NCBI RefSeq assembly: GCF_030063305.1
Contig: NZ_JASISV010000002.1
Coordinates: forward strand, 992,001-1,056,000
Direction of reading: 5' to 3'
DNA length: 64,000 nucleotides
Origin: Salinibacterium sp. G-O1
Lineage (GTDB): Bacteria > Actinomycetota > Actinomycetes > Actinomycetales > Microbacteriaceae
Of this stretch, positions 42,493 to 51,191 are shown one piece after another. The translations under genes were made by a program, and so were the position numbers. Under the pieces are notes generated by a model. That model worked only from the letters and a program-made list of their open reading frames with translations, did no database searches and was not told the DNA's origin. How positions within the stretch are numbered: the first letter of the stretch is position 1; every line of letters starts with the position of its first letter.

Positions 42493-43240
42493 CAAGGATC
42501 TTCCTTCCCGCTGGCGAGAGCACGTAGGCGACGAAGGCCGTCGCCGCAGCATTCCGGGTGGATGCCGCGAGCCGAGCTATCGGATAGACGCTGACCGCGG
42601 CGGCGGCCCCGGCGAACTCGATCCCGTCGACCCGATCCCCCGCGGCGCGCACGTCAGTCGCATAGACGAGCCCGGCATCGACCTCCCCGAGTTCGACTTT
42701 CGTCAGAACCGCCTTGACGTCCTGCTCCAGGGTGTCTGGCTCCGGTGCGATCCCGGCGGCGGCGAACGCGGCCATGGCTGCCGCCCCACAGGGCACCTCG
42801 GCGGCGCACAGGGCGATGCTGAGCTCCGGCCGCGTGAAGTCGGCGAGTCCGGCAACGCCTCCGGGATTGCCCGGGGGCACCGCGATCTCGAGGGTGTTCG
42901 TGGCGAATGCCGTCGGCTCGCCCTCGGTAAGTCCAGCCTCGACGACGGTCGTCATCGTGGCGGCACTGGCGGCGGCGAACACGTCGACCGGTGCCCCCTC
43001 GACGATCTGGGCGGCGAGCGCCGAGCTGCCGCCGAAGTTGAACGTAACGGTCACGTCAGGGTGTTCTGTGGTGAACGCGTCGGCGATAGTGCCAAAGGTG
43101 TCGGTGAGGGATGCCGCGGCCGACACGGTCACGGTGCCGGCGAGTGTGTCCGTGGTCGTCGTTGCCACCCCGGGCGCGGGTGCCGCGCATCCGCTCAGGA
43201 GTACCGCTACGGCGACGAACGCCGGCGCGGCGCGTCTCAC
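42461..43240 (-). CDS. modA: Molybdate-binding lipoprotein
   Basis: This 259-aa exported protein has a lipobox (VLLSGC) near residue 18, so it is a lipoprotein. The ModA pattern is clear: VTVSAAASLTDTFGTIADAF, then FNFGGSSALAAQIVEGAPVDVFAAA, and the late VYATDVRAAGDRV. It captures molybdate outside the membrane for ModBC. GTG start with a GTGA overlap to the upstream regulator. It heads modABC in the order A-B-C. Confidence 0.95.
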   Translation of the reverse strand: MRRAAPAFVAVAVLLSGCAAPAPGVATTTTDTLAGTVTVSAAASLTDTFGTIADAFTTEHPDVTVTFNFGGSSALAAQIVEGAPVDVFAAASAATMTTVVEAGLTEGEPTAFATNTLEIAVPPGNPGGVAGLADFTRPELSIALCAAEVPCGAAAMAAFAAAGIAPEPDTLEQDVKAVLTKVELGEVDAGLVYATDVRAAGDRVDGIEFAGAAAAVSVYPIARLAASTRNAAATAFVAYVLSPAGRKILDDAGFGAPQQ

Positions 43241-43656
43241 GGGTGAGCTTCCGGAGTCTCGACCACGACGTTCGTCGCCTTCACACTCGCGGTGGCGAGG
43301 GTGCCGGGTTCGAGTTCGAGTTCGTCGGCGGCCTCGCGGCTCATGAGCGACACGATCCTGAACGGCCCTGCCTGCAGTTCGACCTGAGCCATCACGGTGT
43401 CTTTGACAACCTTCGTGACGATTCCCGTGATCCGGTTGCGTGCCGATGCCTTCGAGGTGGGGAAGGCTGCGGAGAGCGCAGATTCGGCGGCCAGCTCCTG
43501 GGCGAGTCCGGCGAGCTCGCGTCCGTCGACGAACGACCGTCCGTTGGGGCCGCTGACGAGGGTGAGGCGTCCGCCGTCCGCCCAGCGGCGCACGGTGTCG
43601 TCGCTGACCCCGAGAAGCGCAGCAGCTTCGCTGACCTTGAACTGTGTCGCCGCCAT
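43237..43656 (-). CDS. Molybdenum-responsive regulator: MerR-type helix-turn-helix with TOBE domain
   Basis: This 139-aa protein has an N-terminal excisionase/MerR-like DNA-binding domain (KVSEAAALLGVSDDTVRRWADGG) and a C-terminal TOBE/molbindin domain (RNRITGIVTKVVKDTVMAQVELQAG to the end). This makes a compact molybdate-sensing regulator, unlike the LysR-type ModE of enterics. It is coupled to modA, and a strong inverted repeat lies 13 bp upstream of its start, so it probably controls its own operon and the divergent moeB/Z operon. Confidence 0.9.
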   Translation of the reverse strand: MAATQFKVSEAAALLGVSDDTVRRWADGGRLTLVSGPNGRSFVDGRELAGLAQELAAESALSAAFPTSKASARNRITGIVTKVVKDTVMAQVELQAGPFRIVSLMSREAADELELEPGTLATASVKATNVVVETPEAHP

Positions 43657-43668
43657 GGGGATCTCTTT

Positions 43669-43711
43669 CCGTATTCGCGTTCAGATCATGCTATCCGAAC
43701 CGCGAATACGG
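43669..43711. promoter_or_regulatory. Operator-like inverted repeat between mod and moe operons
   Basis: Arms CCGTATTCGCG (43669-43679) and its exact reverse complement (43701-43711) flank 21 bp, and just inside, GTTC and GAAC pair again with a one-base offset. The repeat covers the gap between the molybdenum regulator and moeB/Z. Bound molybdate-loaded regulator would block both promoters. Confidence 0.7.
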
Positions 43712-43752
43712 TTTCATGCGCAGGTGCGATTCGCAGGCGCGAGAATGTACCC

Positions 43753-44820
43753 GTGGATCTTCGCTACTCGCGCCAACTCGCGCTCCCCGGCTTCGGAGCC
43801 GACGAGCAGGCCAGGCTTGCGGCATCCAGAGTTCTCGTCGTCGGCGCTGGCGGCCTCGGCAGCAGCGTGATCCCCTCCCTCGCCGCGGCGGGCGTCGGAA
43901 CAATCGGGATCATCGACGACGACACGGTCGAACTCAGCAACCTTCATCGGCAACTGATGCATTCCGTGGCCGACATCGGGCACAGCAAAGTGAGCTCAGC
44001 GGCGGCCAGCGTCGCAGACCTGAACCCGGCAACGATCGTCGTGGCACTGAACGAGCGGCTGACGAGCGTCACCGCGCCTGAGCTGTTCGCGGACTACGAC
44101 CTCGTGCTTGACGGCAGCGATAACTTCGCCACCAGATATCTGGTGAGCGACGCGGCGACCCTCGCCGGAATTCCGGTGGTCTGGGGCTCGGTGTCGCAAT
44201 ACGGCGGTCAGGCAAGCGTCGCACCGCCGGGCGGCCCCGGCTATCGCGACCTCTTTCCCGTGCCGCCGTCGCCCGGCGCAGTTCTCTCGTGCGAGGTCGG
44301 CGGCGTGATGCCGACGGTGGTTGCCCTAATCGGTTCGATCATGTCGACGGAAGCGATCAAACTCATCACCGGCATCGGCAGGCCCCTGGTCGGCCGGGTG
44401 ACGATCGTGGATGCGCTCACGGGTTCGTTTCGCGAACTGTCGTTCGAGAAAGACCCGACGGCGGAGCCCATCACTGCCCTCATCGACTATGACGCGTTCT
44501 GCGGGGCGTCCGATTCGGGCGGCACCGCTGCGTCTGAGCTCATGACCCGGCGCGACGACTTCACACTGCTCGACGTGCGTGAGCCGTGGGAGGTCGAGCT
44601 GGTGTCACTGCCTGGGGCGATTCCGATTCCGCTCGGCAGCCTGCCCGTCCGTCTGGGCGAGCTCGATCCGGCGAAACCCGTGGTCGCGTACTGCCACCAC
44701 GGGGTGCGGTCGGCCGCAGCCCGCGACATCCTCACCGCCGCCGGCTTCGACGCCAGCCACCTCGCCGGCGGCATCGACTCCTGGGCGCTCGAGAACGATC
44801 CAGACATGCTGCGCTACTGA
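43753..44820 (+). CDS. MoeB-like adenylyltransferase fused to rhodanese (MoeZ type)
   Basis: This 355-aa protein has an N-terminal E1-like domain (VVGAGGLGSSVIPSLAAAGVG, IIDDDTVELSNLHRQ, DGSDNFATRYL) and a C-terminal rhodanese domain (LLDVREPWEVELVSLPGA, then AYCHHGVRSAAA with the catalytic Cys). It adenylates MoaD and passes sulfur to it for molybdopterin; MoeZ-type enzymes also serve thiocarboxylates of other pathways. GTG start at 43753. It overlaps moeA by TGATG and is divergent from the regulator. Confidence 0.92.
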   Translation: MDLRYSRQLALPGFGADEQARLAASRVLVVGAGGLGSSVIPSLAAAGVGTIGIIDDDTVELSNLHRQLMHSVADIGHSKVSSAAASVADLNPATIVVALNERLTSVTAPELFADYDLVLDGSDNFATRYLVSDAATLAGIPVVWGSVSQYGGQASVAPPGGPGYRDLFPVPPSPGAVLSCEVGGVMPTVVALIGSIMSTEAIKLITGIGRPLVGRVTIVDALTGSFRELSFEKDPTAEPITALIDYDAFCGASDSGGTAASELMTRRDDFTLLDVREPWEVELVSLPGAIPIPLGSLPVRLGELDPAKPVVAYCHHGVRSAAARDILTAAGFDASHLAGGIDSWALENDPDMLRY

Positions 44821-46007
44821 TGGGCCATCGGAGCGTTGCCGAGCACGCTGAGCACATCGCCGCGATGCTCGAACCGACCCTCGCCGCGCGCATCGAGACC
44901 GTGGCACTCGACGACGCGTTCGGCCGGGTGACGGCCGCCGAGGTGCTCTCGCCGGTCGACCTTCCGCTGTTCCGTAACTCCCAGATGGATGGATTCGCGG
45001 TGCTCACCACCGACCTCGCGACGCTGCCCGCGACCCTCCCCATCGCCGGTGAGATCGCGGCGAGGCCGGGTGATCCGCTGCCGTTGCTGCCGGGATCCGC
45101 GGTGCGCATCATGACCGGCGGAGTCGTGCCCGCGGGGGCCGATGCCGTGGTTCCGGTCGAGGACACCACCGTCGACGGCTCCACCGTGACGATCACCCGC
45201 GCACGTTCCACTGGTGAGTACGTGCGCGACCAGGGCAGCGACCTTCGCCGTGGCGACCGGCTTCTGCCGCTTGGGCTCAGGCTCGGCTCGCGCCATCTGG
45301 CGGCGCTTGCCGCCGCCGGGCTCACCTCGGTCGACGTGGTCGCCAGAGTGCGGGTGGCGGTCATCACCACCGGCTCCGAGCTGATCCAGCCCGGCGACAT
45401 TCCCGTGCTGGGGCAGGTGTTCGATTCCAACGCCACCGCGCTGGCTGCCGCGGTGCGGGCCACGGGTGCTGTGGTCGCCTTCCGTGCCCACGTGCTCGAC
45501 GACCACGAGGCCATGCTGCGCGCGCTGACCGAGGCCGCCGCGACGGCTGATGTGATCATCACCTCCGGCGGCATCTCGATGGGCGACTACGAGGTGGTGC
45601 GCGAGACTTTGGAACCGAGAGGCGCCGAGGTGGGCCATGTGGCGATGCAGCCCGGCGGCCCCCAGGCCACCGCGACCTTCGACGGCGTCCCGGTGATCTG
45701 CTTCCCCGGCAACCCCGTGAGCACGCAGATCTCGTTCGAGGTGTTTGTGGCACCGCTGTTGCGCGAGGCTTCCGGGGTCGCGGCCGCCGTGCGGCGGCGT
45801 CGCACGATGACGGTCGGCACCGCGTCCATCGCCGGCAAGCGCCAATTTCTGCGTGGAGCGGCGGTGGGTGGCGACGGGGTGACCCTGGTCGCCGGGCCCA
45901 GCTCACACCTTGTCGCCGGGCTGGCGGCATCCGATCTGCTGATCGTCGTGCCGGAAGACGTCATCGAAATTGCCGTCGACGATTCCGTGGAAACATGGGA
46001 ACTATGA
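44820..46007 (+). CDS. moeA: Molybdopterin molybdenumtransferase
   Basis: This 395-aa enzyme inserts molybdate into adenylated molybdopterin. MoeA motifs are visible: PLFRNSQMDGFAV, GSAVRIMTGGVVPAGADAVVPVE, VITTGSELIQPGDIP, ITSGGISMGDYE, and the GNPVSTQISFEVFV segment. The ATG at 44820 overlaps the moeB/Z stop. Its stop overlaps the moaCB ATG by ATGA. Length and domain order are normal. Confidence 0.95.
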   Translation: MGHRSVAEHAEHIAAMLEPTLAARIETVALDDAFGRVTAAEVLSPVDLPLFRNSQMDGFAVLTTDLATLPATLPIAGEIAARPGDPLPLLPGSAVRIMTGGVVPAGADAVVPVEDTTVDGSTVTITRARSTGEYVRDQGSDLRRGDRLLPLGLRLGSRHLAALAAAGLTSVDVVARVRVAVITTGSELIQPGDIPVLGQVFDSNATALAAAVRATGAVVAFRAHVLDDHEAMLRALTEAAATADVIITSGGISMGDYEVVRETLEPRGAEVGHVAMQPGGPQATATFDGVPVICFPGNPVSTQISFEVFVAPLLREASGVAAAVRRRRTMTVGTASIAGKRQFLRGAAVGGDGVTLVAGPSSHLVAGLAASDLLIVVPEDVIEIAVDDSVETWEL

Positions 46008-46954
46008 CCGACTCCCCCGCACGTCTCAGCCATCTCGACGGCGACGGGCGCGCGCGCATGGTCGACGTGAGCGATAAGGCCATCACCAAACGCACAGCCA
46101 CCGCGACCGGTCGTTTCTTGAGCACAGCAGAGGTGCTGTCGCTGGTGAGGGCGGATGACCTCCCGAAGGCCGACGTTTTGGCCACAGCCCGCATCGCCGG
46201 CATCCAGGGCGCCAAGCGCACGAGCGAGCTGATCCCGCTGTGCCACCAGCTCGCGCTGAGCTCGGTCACCATCGACTTCTACCTCGACGACACCTCGATC
46301 GACATCACCGCCACAGCGACGACGACCGGCAAGACCGGTGTCGAGATGGAAGCGCTCACCGCTGTGGCGATCGCGGGCCTCACCCTTCACGACATGACGA
46401 AGGCCGTCGACCCCTTTTCGGTTCTCGGTGAGATCAAGCTTGCCTCGAAAACCGGAGGCAAGAGCCGCGGTACCGTGCGCCCCCTCACCGCCGCCGTGAT
46501 CGTCGCGTCGACCGGTGGCGCCGCTGGCACCCGCGAAGATACGACGGGTCCGCACATCGCCCGCTGGCTGGGCGAGCGCGGCTGGACAGTGGATGCCACG
46601 ACCATCGTCGCCGATGCGGATGTCGCCGCCGAACTGGCCAGGATCGTCGCCACCGCCCCCGCCGTCATCATCACCACCGGGGGCACGGGCATGAGCCCCA
46701 CCGATCAGACGCCGGAGGCCACGCGGGCGCTGCTCACCCGGGAGCTTCCCGGAGTTGCGGAATCGATCAGGGCCCGTGGCCTCCCGCACACCCCGAAGGC
46801 CGCGCTCAGCCGCGGCCTCGCCGGCACCGCCGGAGACACCGTGATCGTGAACCTGCCCGGCTCGACCGGCGGCGTGAAAGACGGGCTGGCCGTGCTCGAC
46901 GAGCTGCTCGACCACCTCGTCGCGCAGGTGGCCGGGGGCGGCGCCCATGAGTGA
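46004..46954 (+). CDS. Fused MoaC (cyclic pyranopterin phosphate synthase) and MogA/MoaB-type domain
   Basis: This 316-aa protein has an N-terminal MoaC domain (MVDVSDKAITKRTATATGRF, ELIPLCHQLALSSV, TGVEMEALTAVAIAGLTLHDMTKA) and a C-terminal MogA-like domain (TTGGTGMSPTDQTPEATR, VVNLPGS-type end). MoaC completes cyclic pyranopterin monophosphate; the MogA-like half adenylates molybdopterin. Such fusions are known from actinobacteria. ATGA overlap with moeA, and an 8-base overlap with moaE. Confidence 0.93.
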   Translation: MTDSPARLSHLDGDGRARMVDVSDKAITKRTATATGRFLSTAEVLSLVRADDLPKADVLATARIAGIQGAKRTSELIPLCHQLALSSVTIDFYLDDTSIDITATATTTGKTGVEMEALTAVAIAGLTLHDMTKAVDPFSVLGEIKLASKTGGKSRGTVRPLTAAVIVASTGGAAGTREDTTGPHIARWLGERGWTVDATTIVADADVAAELARIVATAPAVIITTGGTGMSPTDQTPEATRALLTRELPGVAESIRARGLPHTPKAALSRGLAGTAGDTVIVNLPGSTGGVKDGLAVLDELLDHLVAQVAGGGAHE

Positions 46955-47360
46955 CGTTCTGGCGGTGATCACCGACGAGCCACTCGACCAGGACCGGTTC
47001 GAGGCGTTCGTGCTCGACAGCGCAAACGGGGCGATCGTGACCTTCCGCGGCATCGTGCGCGACCACGATCACGGTCAGTCGGTTTCCGGGCTCGACTACC
47101 AGTCCCACCCCGACGCGCAGCGGTTCCTCGAGGAGTGCTGCACAGCGGTGGCCAGCGAGTCAGGGCTGCGGGTCGCGGCGGGCCATCGCACGGGATCGCT
47201 CACCGTCGGGGATGTCGCGCTCGTGGCATCCGTCGCCGCACCGCACCGCGCGGAGGCCTTCGCCGCCTGCGAGAAGCTCGTCGAGTCGATCAAGCTCTCC
47301 GTGCCGATCTGGAAGCGGCAACACCTCGCCGACGGCGCCACGGAGTGGGTCGGGCTGTAG
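46947..47360 (+). CDS. moaE: Molybdopterin synthase large subunit
   Basis: This 137-aa subunit, with MoaD, adds two sulfurs to precursor Z. Family motifs are GAIVTFRGIVRDHDHGQSV, GLDYQSHPDA, and the catalytic-lysine region CEKLVESIKLSVPIWKRQHLADG. It overlaps the moaCB gene and ends 10 bp before the DUF385-type gene. MoaD lies on the other strand about 0.5 kb on. Confidence 0.95.
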   Translation: MSDVLAVITDEPLDQDRFEAFVLDSANGAIVTFRGIVRDHDHGQSVSGLDYQSHPDAQRFLEECCTAVASESGLRVAAGHRTGSLTVGDVALVASVAAPHRAEAFAACEKLVESIKLSVPIWKRQHLADGATEWVGL

Positions 47361-47370
47361 CGTTACCCGC

Positions 47371-47820
47371 ATGCCCCGCACCTCGGCCGCCCCATCCTCG
47401 GGCGCCATGAACGCCATGAACCGCATCCACCGCGCCCTCATCCGGCTGACGCGTGGGCGGGTGGGCTGGCACCTCAGCGGGATGCCCATGCTCGAGCTCA
47501 CGACGACCGGGCGCACGTCGGGCGAGCCGAGGTCGACCATGCTGAGTTCACCGTTGCAACCGGGCGGAAGCTATGTCGTGGTGGCCTCCCGCGGTGGCGA
47601 CGACAAGCATCCGGCCTGGTACCTCAACCTGGTGGCTAACCCGGCCGTCGAGGTCGACTATCAGGGCGGCGGGAAGCAGAAGCGCCTTGCGCGGGTGGCA
47701 ACCGCGACCGAACGCGCCGAGCTGTGGAGCGTAGTTACGGCTGACCACAAGAACTACGCCCAGTACCAGTCACGGACAGACCGACAGATTCCGCTGGTAT
47801 TCCTCGACCCGGTCGGGTAG
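47371..47820 (+). CDS. Deazaflavin-dependent nitroreductase-like protein (DUF385)
   Basis: This 149-aa protein has the F420-type split-barrel pattern of the Ddn family: LELTTTGRTSGEPRSTMLS, GSYVVVASRGGDDKHPAWYLNL, then DRQIPLVFLDPVG. These proteins bind F420 or FMN and reduce varied compounds. Whether F420 is made by this organism is not seen here. An internal ATG at 47407 (MNAMNRI) is a possible start. It lies between moaE and the moaD-moaA pair but has no known role in molybdopterin synthesis. Confidence 0.85.
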   Translation: MPRTSAAPSSGAMNAMNRIHRALIRLTRGRVGWHLSGMPMLELTTTGRTSGEPRSTMLSSPLQPGGSYVVVASRGGDDKHPAWYLNLVANPAVEVDYQGGGKQKRLARVATATERAELWSVVTADHKNYAQYQSRTDRQIPLVFLDPVG

Positions 47821-47826
47821 CTGCGC

Positions 47827-48069
47827 TCAGCCGCCCGCGAACGGCGGCAAAACGTCGACCCGAGCGCCGACGGCGCGCGAATCGTCGCGGCTCACCACTC
47901 CGTCGACGAGGAACGATCCCGCCGCGAGCACTCTCGCCATGGCGTCTCCGTAGCGCTCGACCAGCAGCGACCGCAGTTCACCGACGGTGGATGCCACCGG
48001 CAACTGCTCCTCGTCGCATCCCGCGGCCTCCGCGGCCGCCGCGAAGTACCTCACGGTCACCTCAGCCAC
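47827..48069 (-). CDS. moaD: Molybdopterin synthase small subunit (sulfur carrier)
   Basis: This 80-aa ubiquitin-fold protein ends in PPFAGG, the essential Gly-Gly tail that is thiocarboxylated. The opening [17 protein letters not shown] and [13 protein letters not shown] are the usual MoaD pattern. Its GTG overlaps the moaA stop, so moaA-moaD form one minus-strand unit; its partner moaE is on the plus strand. Confidence 0.92.
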   Translation of the reverse strand: MAEVTVRYFAAAAEAAGCDEEQLPVASTVGELRSLLVERYGDAMARVLAAGSFLVDGVVSRDDSRAVGARVDVLPPFAGG

Positions 48070-49141
48070 CGATCGCTCCCATGCTGCGCTGGGGCCGTAC
48101 AAAATCGGCACGCTCCATGCCGTGACCCTTTTGCTTGCCCCACATCGCCGCCCGCCACCACTCAGCGATGGTGGCATCCGTCGATCCGTCGCGAAGCAGT
48201 GCCCGCAGGTCGGTCTCGTCGTCGCCGAACAGGCACGAGCGAACCGTGCCCTCTGCGGTCACGCGGGTGCGGTCGCAGGCCGCGCAGAAGCTGCGGGTGA
48301 CCGAGGCAATGATGCCTACCGTGGCAGGGCCGCCGTTGTAGGTGTGCCCGGCGACGAGCCACTCTTCTGCCGGGTCCGACGGGTCGACCCGGTGTGGCTG
48401 TGTCAGGGTGAATCGGGCGCCGAGCACGTCGAGCAACTCGGCAGCGTCGACCATGTTGTCGCGCGCCCAGGCCTCGTCGGCGTCGAGCGGCATCTGTTCG
48501 ATGAACCGCAGCCTCGCCTCATTGGCCAGCGACCATTCGAGCAGGTCGGCAGCACCACCGAGGGTGTCACGCATCAGCACGGCGTTGATCTTCAGCGGCG
48601 CGATTCCCGCCCGTTTCGCGGCTTCGATGCCGGCAAACACTGCGGGCAGCCGGTCGCGGCGGGTGAGCCGGGCGAAATGATCGCGATCCACGGTGTCCAG
48701 CGAGATGTTGAGCCTGGTCAACCCCGCCGCCACGAGTTCGTCGACGCGCTTATCGAGCCCGATCCCGTTGGTCGTCATCGAGATGGATGCCCCACCGGCG
48801 ACCGCGGAACTCAACCCGATGATCTCCACGAGGTCCGCGCGCATCAGCGGCTCACCACCGGTGAACCGGATGTCGTGCACTCCGAGGTCGCGCACGGCGA
48901 TGCCGACCAGCCGCGCGATCTCGACGGGAGTGAGCAGGTCGTTGCGGGCGATGGCGGGAAGACCCGCCTCCGGCATGCAGTACGTGCAGCGCAGCGAGCA
49001 TTTCTCCGTGACCGAGATGCGGAGGTCGCGGGCGGTGCGTCCGTGCTGATCGATCAGCCCCGAGGCATCCGGTCGCCCCTCGGTCGTCGGCAACGAGGCG
49101 GGGTCGCGTCGAATCGCAGGGAGGCCGAGCGACAGGGTCAT
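48062..49141 (-). CDS. moaA: GTP 3',8-cyclase
   Basis: This 359-aa radical SAM enzyme starts molybdopterin synthesis from GTP. The first cluster is CSLRCTYC (CxxxCxxC), followed by [14 protein letters not shown]; the second cluster is in [21 protein letters not shown]. The usual C-terminal GG that MoaC uses is present at the very end (AIGG). TAGGCT lies 6 nt before the ATG, so it appears leaderless. Length is normal. Confidence 0.96.
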   Translation of the reverse strand: MTLSLGLPAIRRDPASLPTTEGRPDASGLIDQHGRTARDLRISVTEKCSLRCTYCMPEAGLPAIARNDLLTPVEIARLVGIAVRDLGVHDIRFTGGEPLMRADLVEIIGLSSAVAGGASISMTTNGIGLDKRVDELVAAGLTRLNISLDTVDRDHFARLTRRDRLPAVFAGIEAAKRAGIAPLKINAVLMRDTLGGAADLLEWSLANEARLRFIEQMPLDADEAWARDNMVDAAELLDVLGARFTLTQPHRVDPSDPAEEWLVAGHTYNGGPATVGIIASVTRSFCAACDRTRVTAEGTVRSCLFGDDETDLRALLRDGSTDATIAEWWRAAMWGKQKGHGMERADFVRPQRSMGAIGG

Positions 49142-49147
49142 CCTGCA

Positions 49148-49196
49148 AGCCTACGCGTGCGGGCCTGAGCGTTCGGGCCTGAGCGTTCGGTATTCT
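49148..49196. promoter_or_regulatory. Divergent leaderless promoters of moaA and the molybdenum oxidoreductase
   Basis: Leftward, TAGGCT (complement of 49148-49153) lies 6 nt before the moaA ATG. Rightward, TATTCT (49191-49196) lies 5 nt before the ATG at 49202. Both fit transcription starting at the start codon. A 14-bp tandem repeat lies between them where the -35 regions would be. Confidence 0.5.
49161..49188. repeat. 14-bp tandem duplication in the divergent promoter region
   Basis: GGGCCTGAGCGTTC occurs twice in direct tandem (49161-49174 and 49175-49188). It fills the space where both promoters would have their -35 elements. It may be a simple slippage product or a doubled regulator site. 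Confidence 0.8.
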
Positions 49197-49201
49197 GAAG
49201 C

Positions 49202-49795
49202 ATGGCCATTTTCTCCCGCGGTTTCACGGGTCGTCCCCGTGAGGCGCAACCCGACCTTCCCCCTGGTCAATTTCTTACCGAAGACTTTCCCGTGCTCTCC
49301 GCCGGGCCCACCCCCACGATCGCGCAGGCCGACTGGTCGTTCACGATCAAGACGGAGCTCGGCGCGACGCACTCGTGGTCATGGGATGAACTCCATGCGC
49401 TTCCGATCGAAGATGTGCACACCGACATCCACTGCGTCACCCGGTGGTCGAAGCTGGCCACGAACTGGCGCGGTGTGTCGCTCGACACCCTGTTCGCCGG
49501 CGTCGAGTCGAGCTACGACTACGTGATGGTGCACGCGACCGGTGGCTACACCACCAACCTGCCGCTCGAAGACCTTCTCGACGGCAAGGCCTGGATCGCC
49601 ACCGAGTTCGAGGGCGAGCCGCTCGAGCCGGATCACGGCGGCCCTGCACGCATGATCGTGCCGCACCTCTACTTCTGGAAGAGCACGAAATGGGTGCGCG
49701 GCATCACGATGCAGCGCAACGACTCCCCCGGATTCTGGGAGCAGAACGGCTATCACACCTACGGCAATCCGTGGCGTGAAGAGCGATACAGCTAG
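49202..49795 (+). CDS. Sulfite-oxidase-fold molybdopterin-dependent oxidoreductase, cytoplasmic
   Basis: This 197-aa protein has the oxidoreductase molybdopterin-binding domain. The molybdenum-ligand cysteine lies in TDIHCVTRWSKL, followed by WRGVSLDTLF and ARMIVPHLYFWKSTKWV. It lacks a signal peptide, so it is cytoplasmic, unlike exported MsrP or sulfite oxidases. It is directly followed (TAG then GTG) by a ferredoxin-reductase-like gene, probably its electron partner. The substrate is unknown. Confidence 0.88.
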   Translation: MAIFSRGFTGRPREAQPDLPPGQFLTEDFPVLSAGPTPTIAQADWSFTIKTELGATHSWSWDELHALPIEDVHTDIHCVTRWSKLATNWRGVSLDTLFAGVESSYDYVMVHATGGYTTNLPLEDLLDGKAWIATEFEGEPLEPDHGGPARMIVPHLYFWKSTKWVRGITMQRNDSPGFWEQNGYHTYGNPWREERYS

Positions 49796-50512
49796 GTGAG
49801 CTATCGCGACTGGCTGGTCGGCACCGTGGTGTCGACAACGCAGCAGACCCCCAATGCGAAGAGCATCGTTCTGGATGTGCCGGGCTGGCATGGCAGCGCC
49901 GCCGGCCAGCATGTCGACGTGCGGCTCACCGCGCCCGACGGCTACAGCGCGGTTCGGGCGTACTCACTCGCCTCGACCGGCCCCGGCCACCAGGTCGAGC
50001 TCGCTGTCGACCTGATCGACGACGGTGAGGTGTCTCCCTATCTCGTCGAGGAGCTCCGCGCGGGCGACCAGCTTGAGTTTCGTGGCCCCATCGGCCGCTG
50101 GTTCGTGTGGAAACCGGAACAGACCGCGCCGGTGCAGTTGATCGCCGGCGGGTCAGGGGTCGTGCCGCTGCTGGCAATGATTCGTGCACACACTGCCGCT
50201 GCGAGCACGGTCCCCATGCGTCTGCTGTACTCGGTTCGCTCCCCCGCAGACCGTTTCTTCGCCGAGGAATTGGCGGCGACCACCAATGTCGATATCACCC
50301 TCGTTTATACGAGAGAGGCACCGGACGGCTGGCCAGCAGCGCCCGGTCGCGTCACGAGAGACGTCATTGCCGCAGCCACCACCCCCGCGAGCGAGAACCC
50401 GGCCGTGTTCGTGTGCGGGCCCACCGGTTTCGTGGAGGCCGTCGCCACCTCGCTTGTTGAGCTCGGGCACGATCCTGTCGCCGTCAAGACAGAGCGTTTC
50501 GGCGGCAGCTAG
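49796..50512 (+). CDS. FAD/NAD-binding oxidoreductase (ferredoxin reductase type)
   Basis: This 238-aa protein has the FNR fold: VRAYSLASTGPG (flavin loop), VQLIAGGSGVVPLLAMIRAHT (NAD-site start) and the C-terminal VFVCGPTGFVEAVA. There is no ferredoxin domain. The GTG start abuts the stop of the sulfite-oxidase-fold gene with no gap, so the two products almost surely form an electron-transfer pair. Its stop overlaps that of the convergent membrane-protein gene. Confidence 0.9.
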   Translation: MSYRDWLVGTVVSTTQQTPNAKSIVLDVPGWHGSAAGQHVDVRLTAPDGYSAVRAYSLASTGPGHQVELAVDLIDDGEVSPYLVEELRAGDQLEFRGPIGRWFVWKPEQTAPVQLIAGGSGVVPLLAMIRAHTAAASTVPMRLLYSVRSPADRFFAEELAATTNVDITLVYTREAPDGWPAAPGRVTRDVIAAATTPASENPAVFVCGPTGFVEAVATSLVELGHDPVAVKTERFGGS

Positions 50513-51141
50513 CGAATCCGGCGCCTGCTGTAGGCAATGCAGAGCGCCGCGATGCCCAGGATGAACACCGTCAATCCGAGGATGTATGCCACGACGCTGC
50601 CCCAGCCTGCGGTGGCCGGATCGATGAACGGGTACGGGTAGGTGGTGGGAGCGAAGCCCCCACGCACGAGGGTGAAGGCCAGCCAGAGCACCGGATACAC
50701 CACGGGCACCCCGAGCGCCGCCCACGGCAGCGCCGGTCTTCCCGGGGAGATCAACCAGTCGAGGGCGATGAAGATCGGCACCCAGACGTGCAGCACTTCG
50801 TTGGGCCATTGCAGCCCCTGAAAGCCCTCGTAGGGAACGTTGCGCAGCAGCAGGTTGTAGACGCCAGCGGTCACGATGGCGTACGCGACGGTCGACATCC
50901 TGATCGAGGTGTACAGCACCGTGTCGTAGCGGTACCGCAGCGCCATCGCTCCCCCGACCAACAACACGACGATGTTGATGAGGCCAGACTGGATCGTGAA
51001 GTAGCTGAAGTATTCTGTCGGATCGAAGGCGTTGTTCAGCACCCGATCAGCGATCTGGATGCTGATCGTGACGAGTACGAAGAGCCCGACGGCGAGCCTG
51101 ATGAGCCCGAGCGCCCTGCGGCCGGATTGAACTTTTTTCAC
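50509..51141 (-). CDS. Pr6Pr-family (FAR-17a/AIG1-like) membrane protein
   Basis: This 210-aa protein has six hydrophobic helices, including YFSYFTIQSGLINIVVLLVG and VLHVWVPIFIALDWLI, the pattern of the Pr6Pr family. Function is unknown. The GTG at 51141 begins VKKVQSGRRALG, a short basic lead before the first helix; a longer in-frame extension upstream lacks family similarity. Convergent with the reductase gene. Confidence 0.83.
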   Translation of the reverse strand: MKKVQSGRRALGLIRLAVGLFVLVTISIQIADRVLNNAFDPTEYFSYFTIQSGLINIVVLLVGGAMALRYRYDTVLYTSIRMSTVAYAIVTAGVYNLLLRNVPYEGFQGLQWPNEVLHVWVPIFIALDWLISPGRPALPWAALGVPVVYPVLWLAFTLVRGGFAPTTYPYPFIDPATAGWGSVVAYILGLTVFILGIAALCIAYSRRRIR

Positions 51142-51191
51142 GGTAGTTATTCGGAGCCACCACTGATCACGATGGCTCTCTTTTCTTCTGG

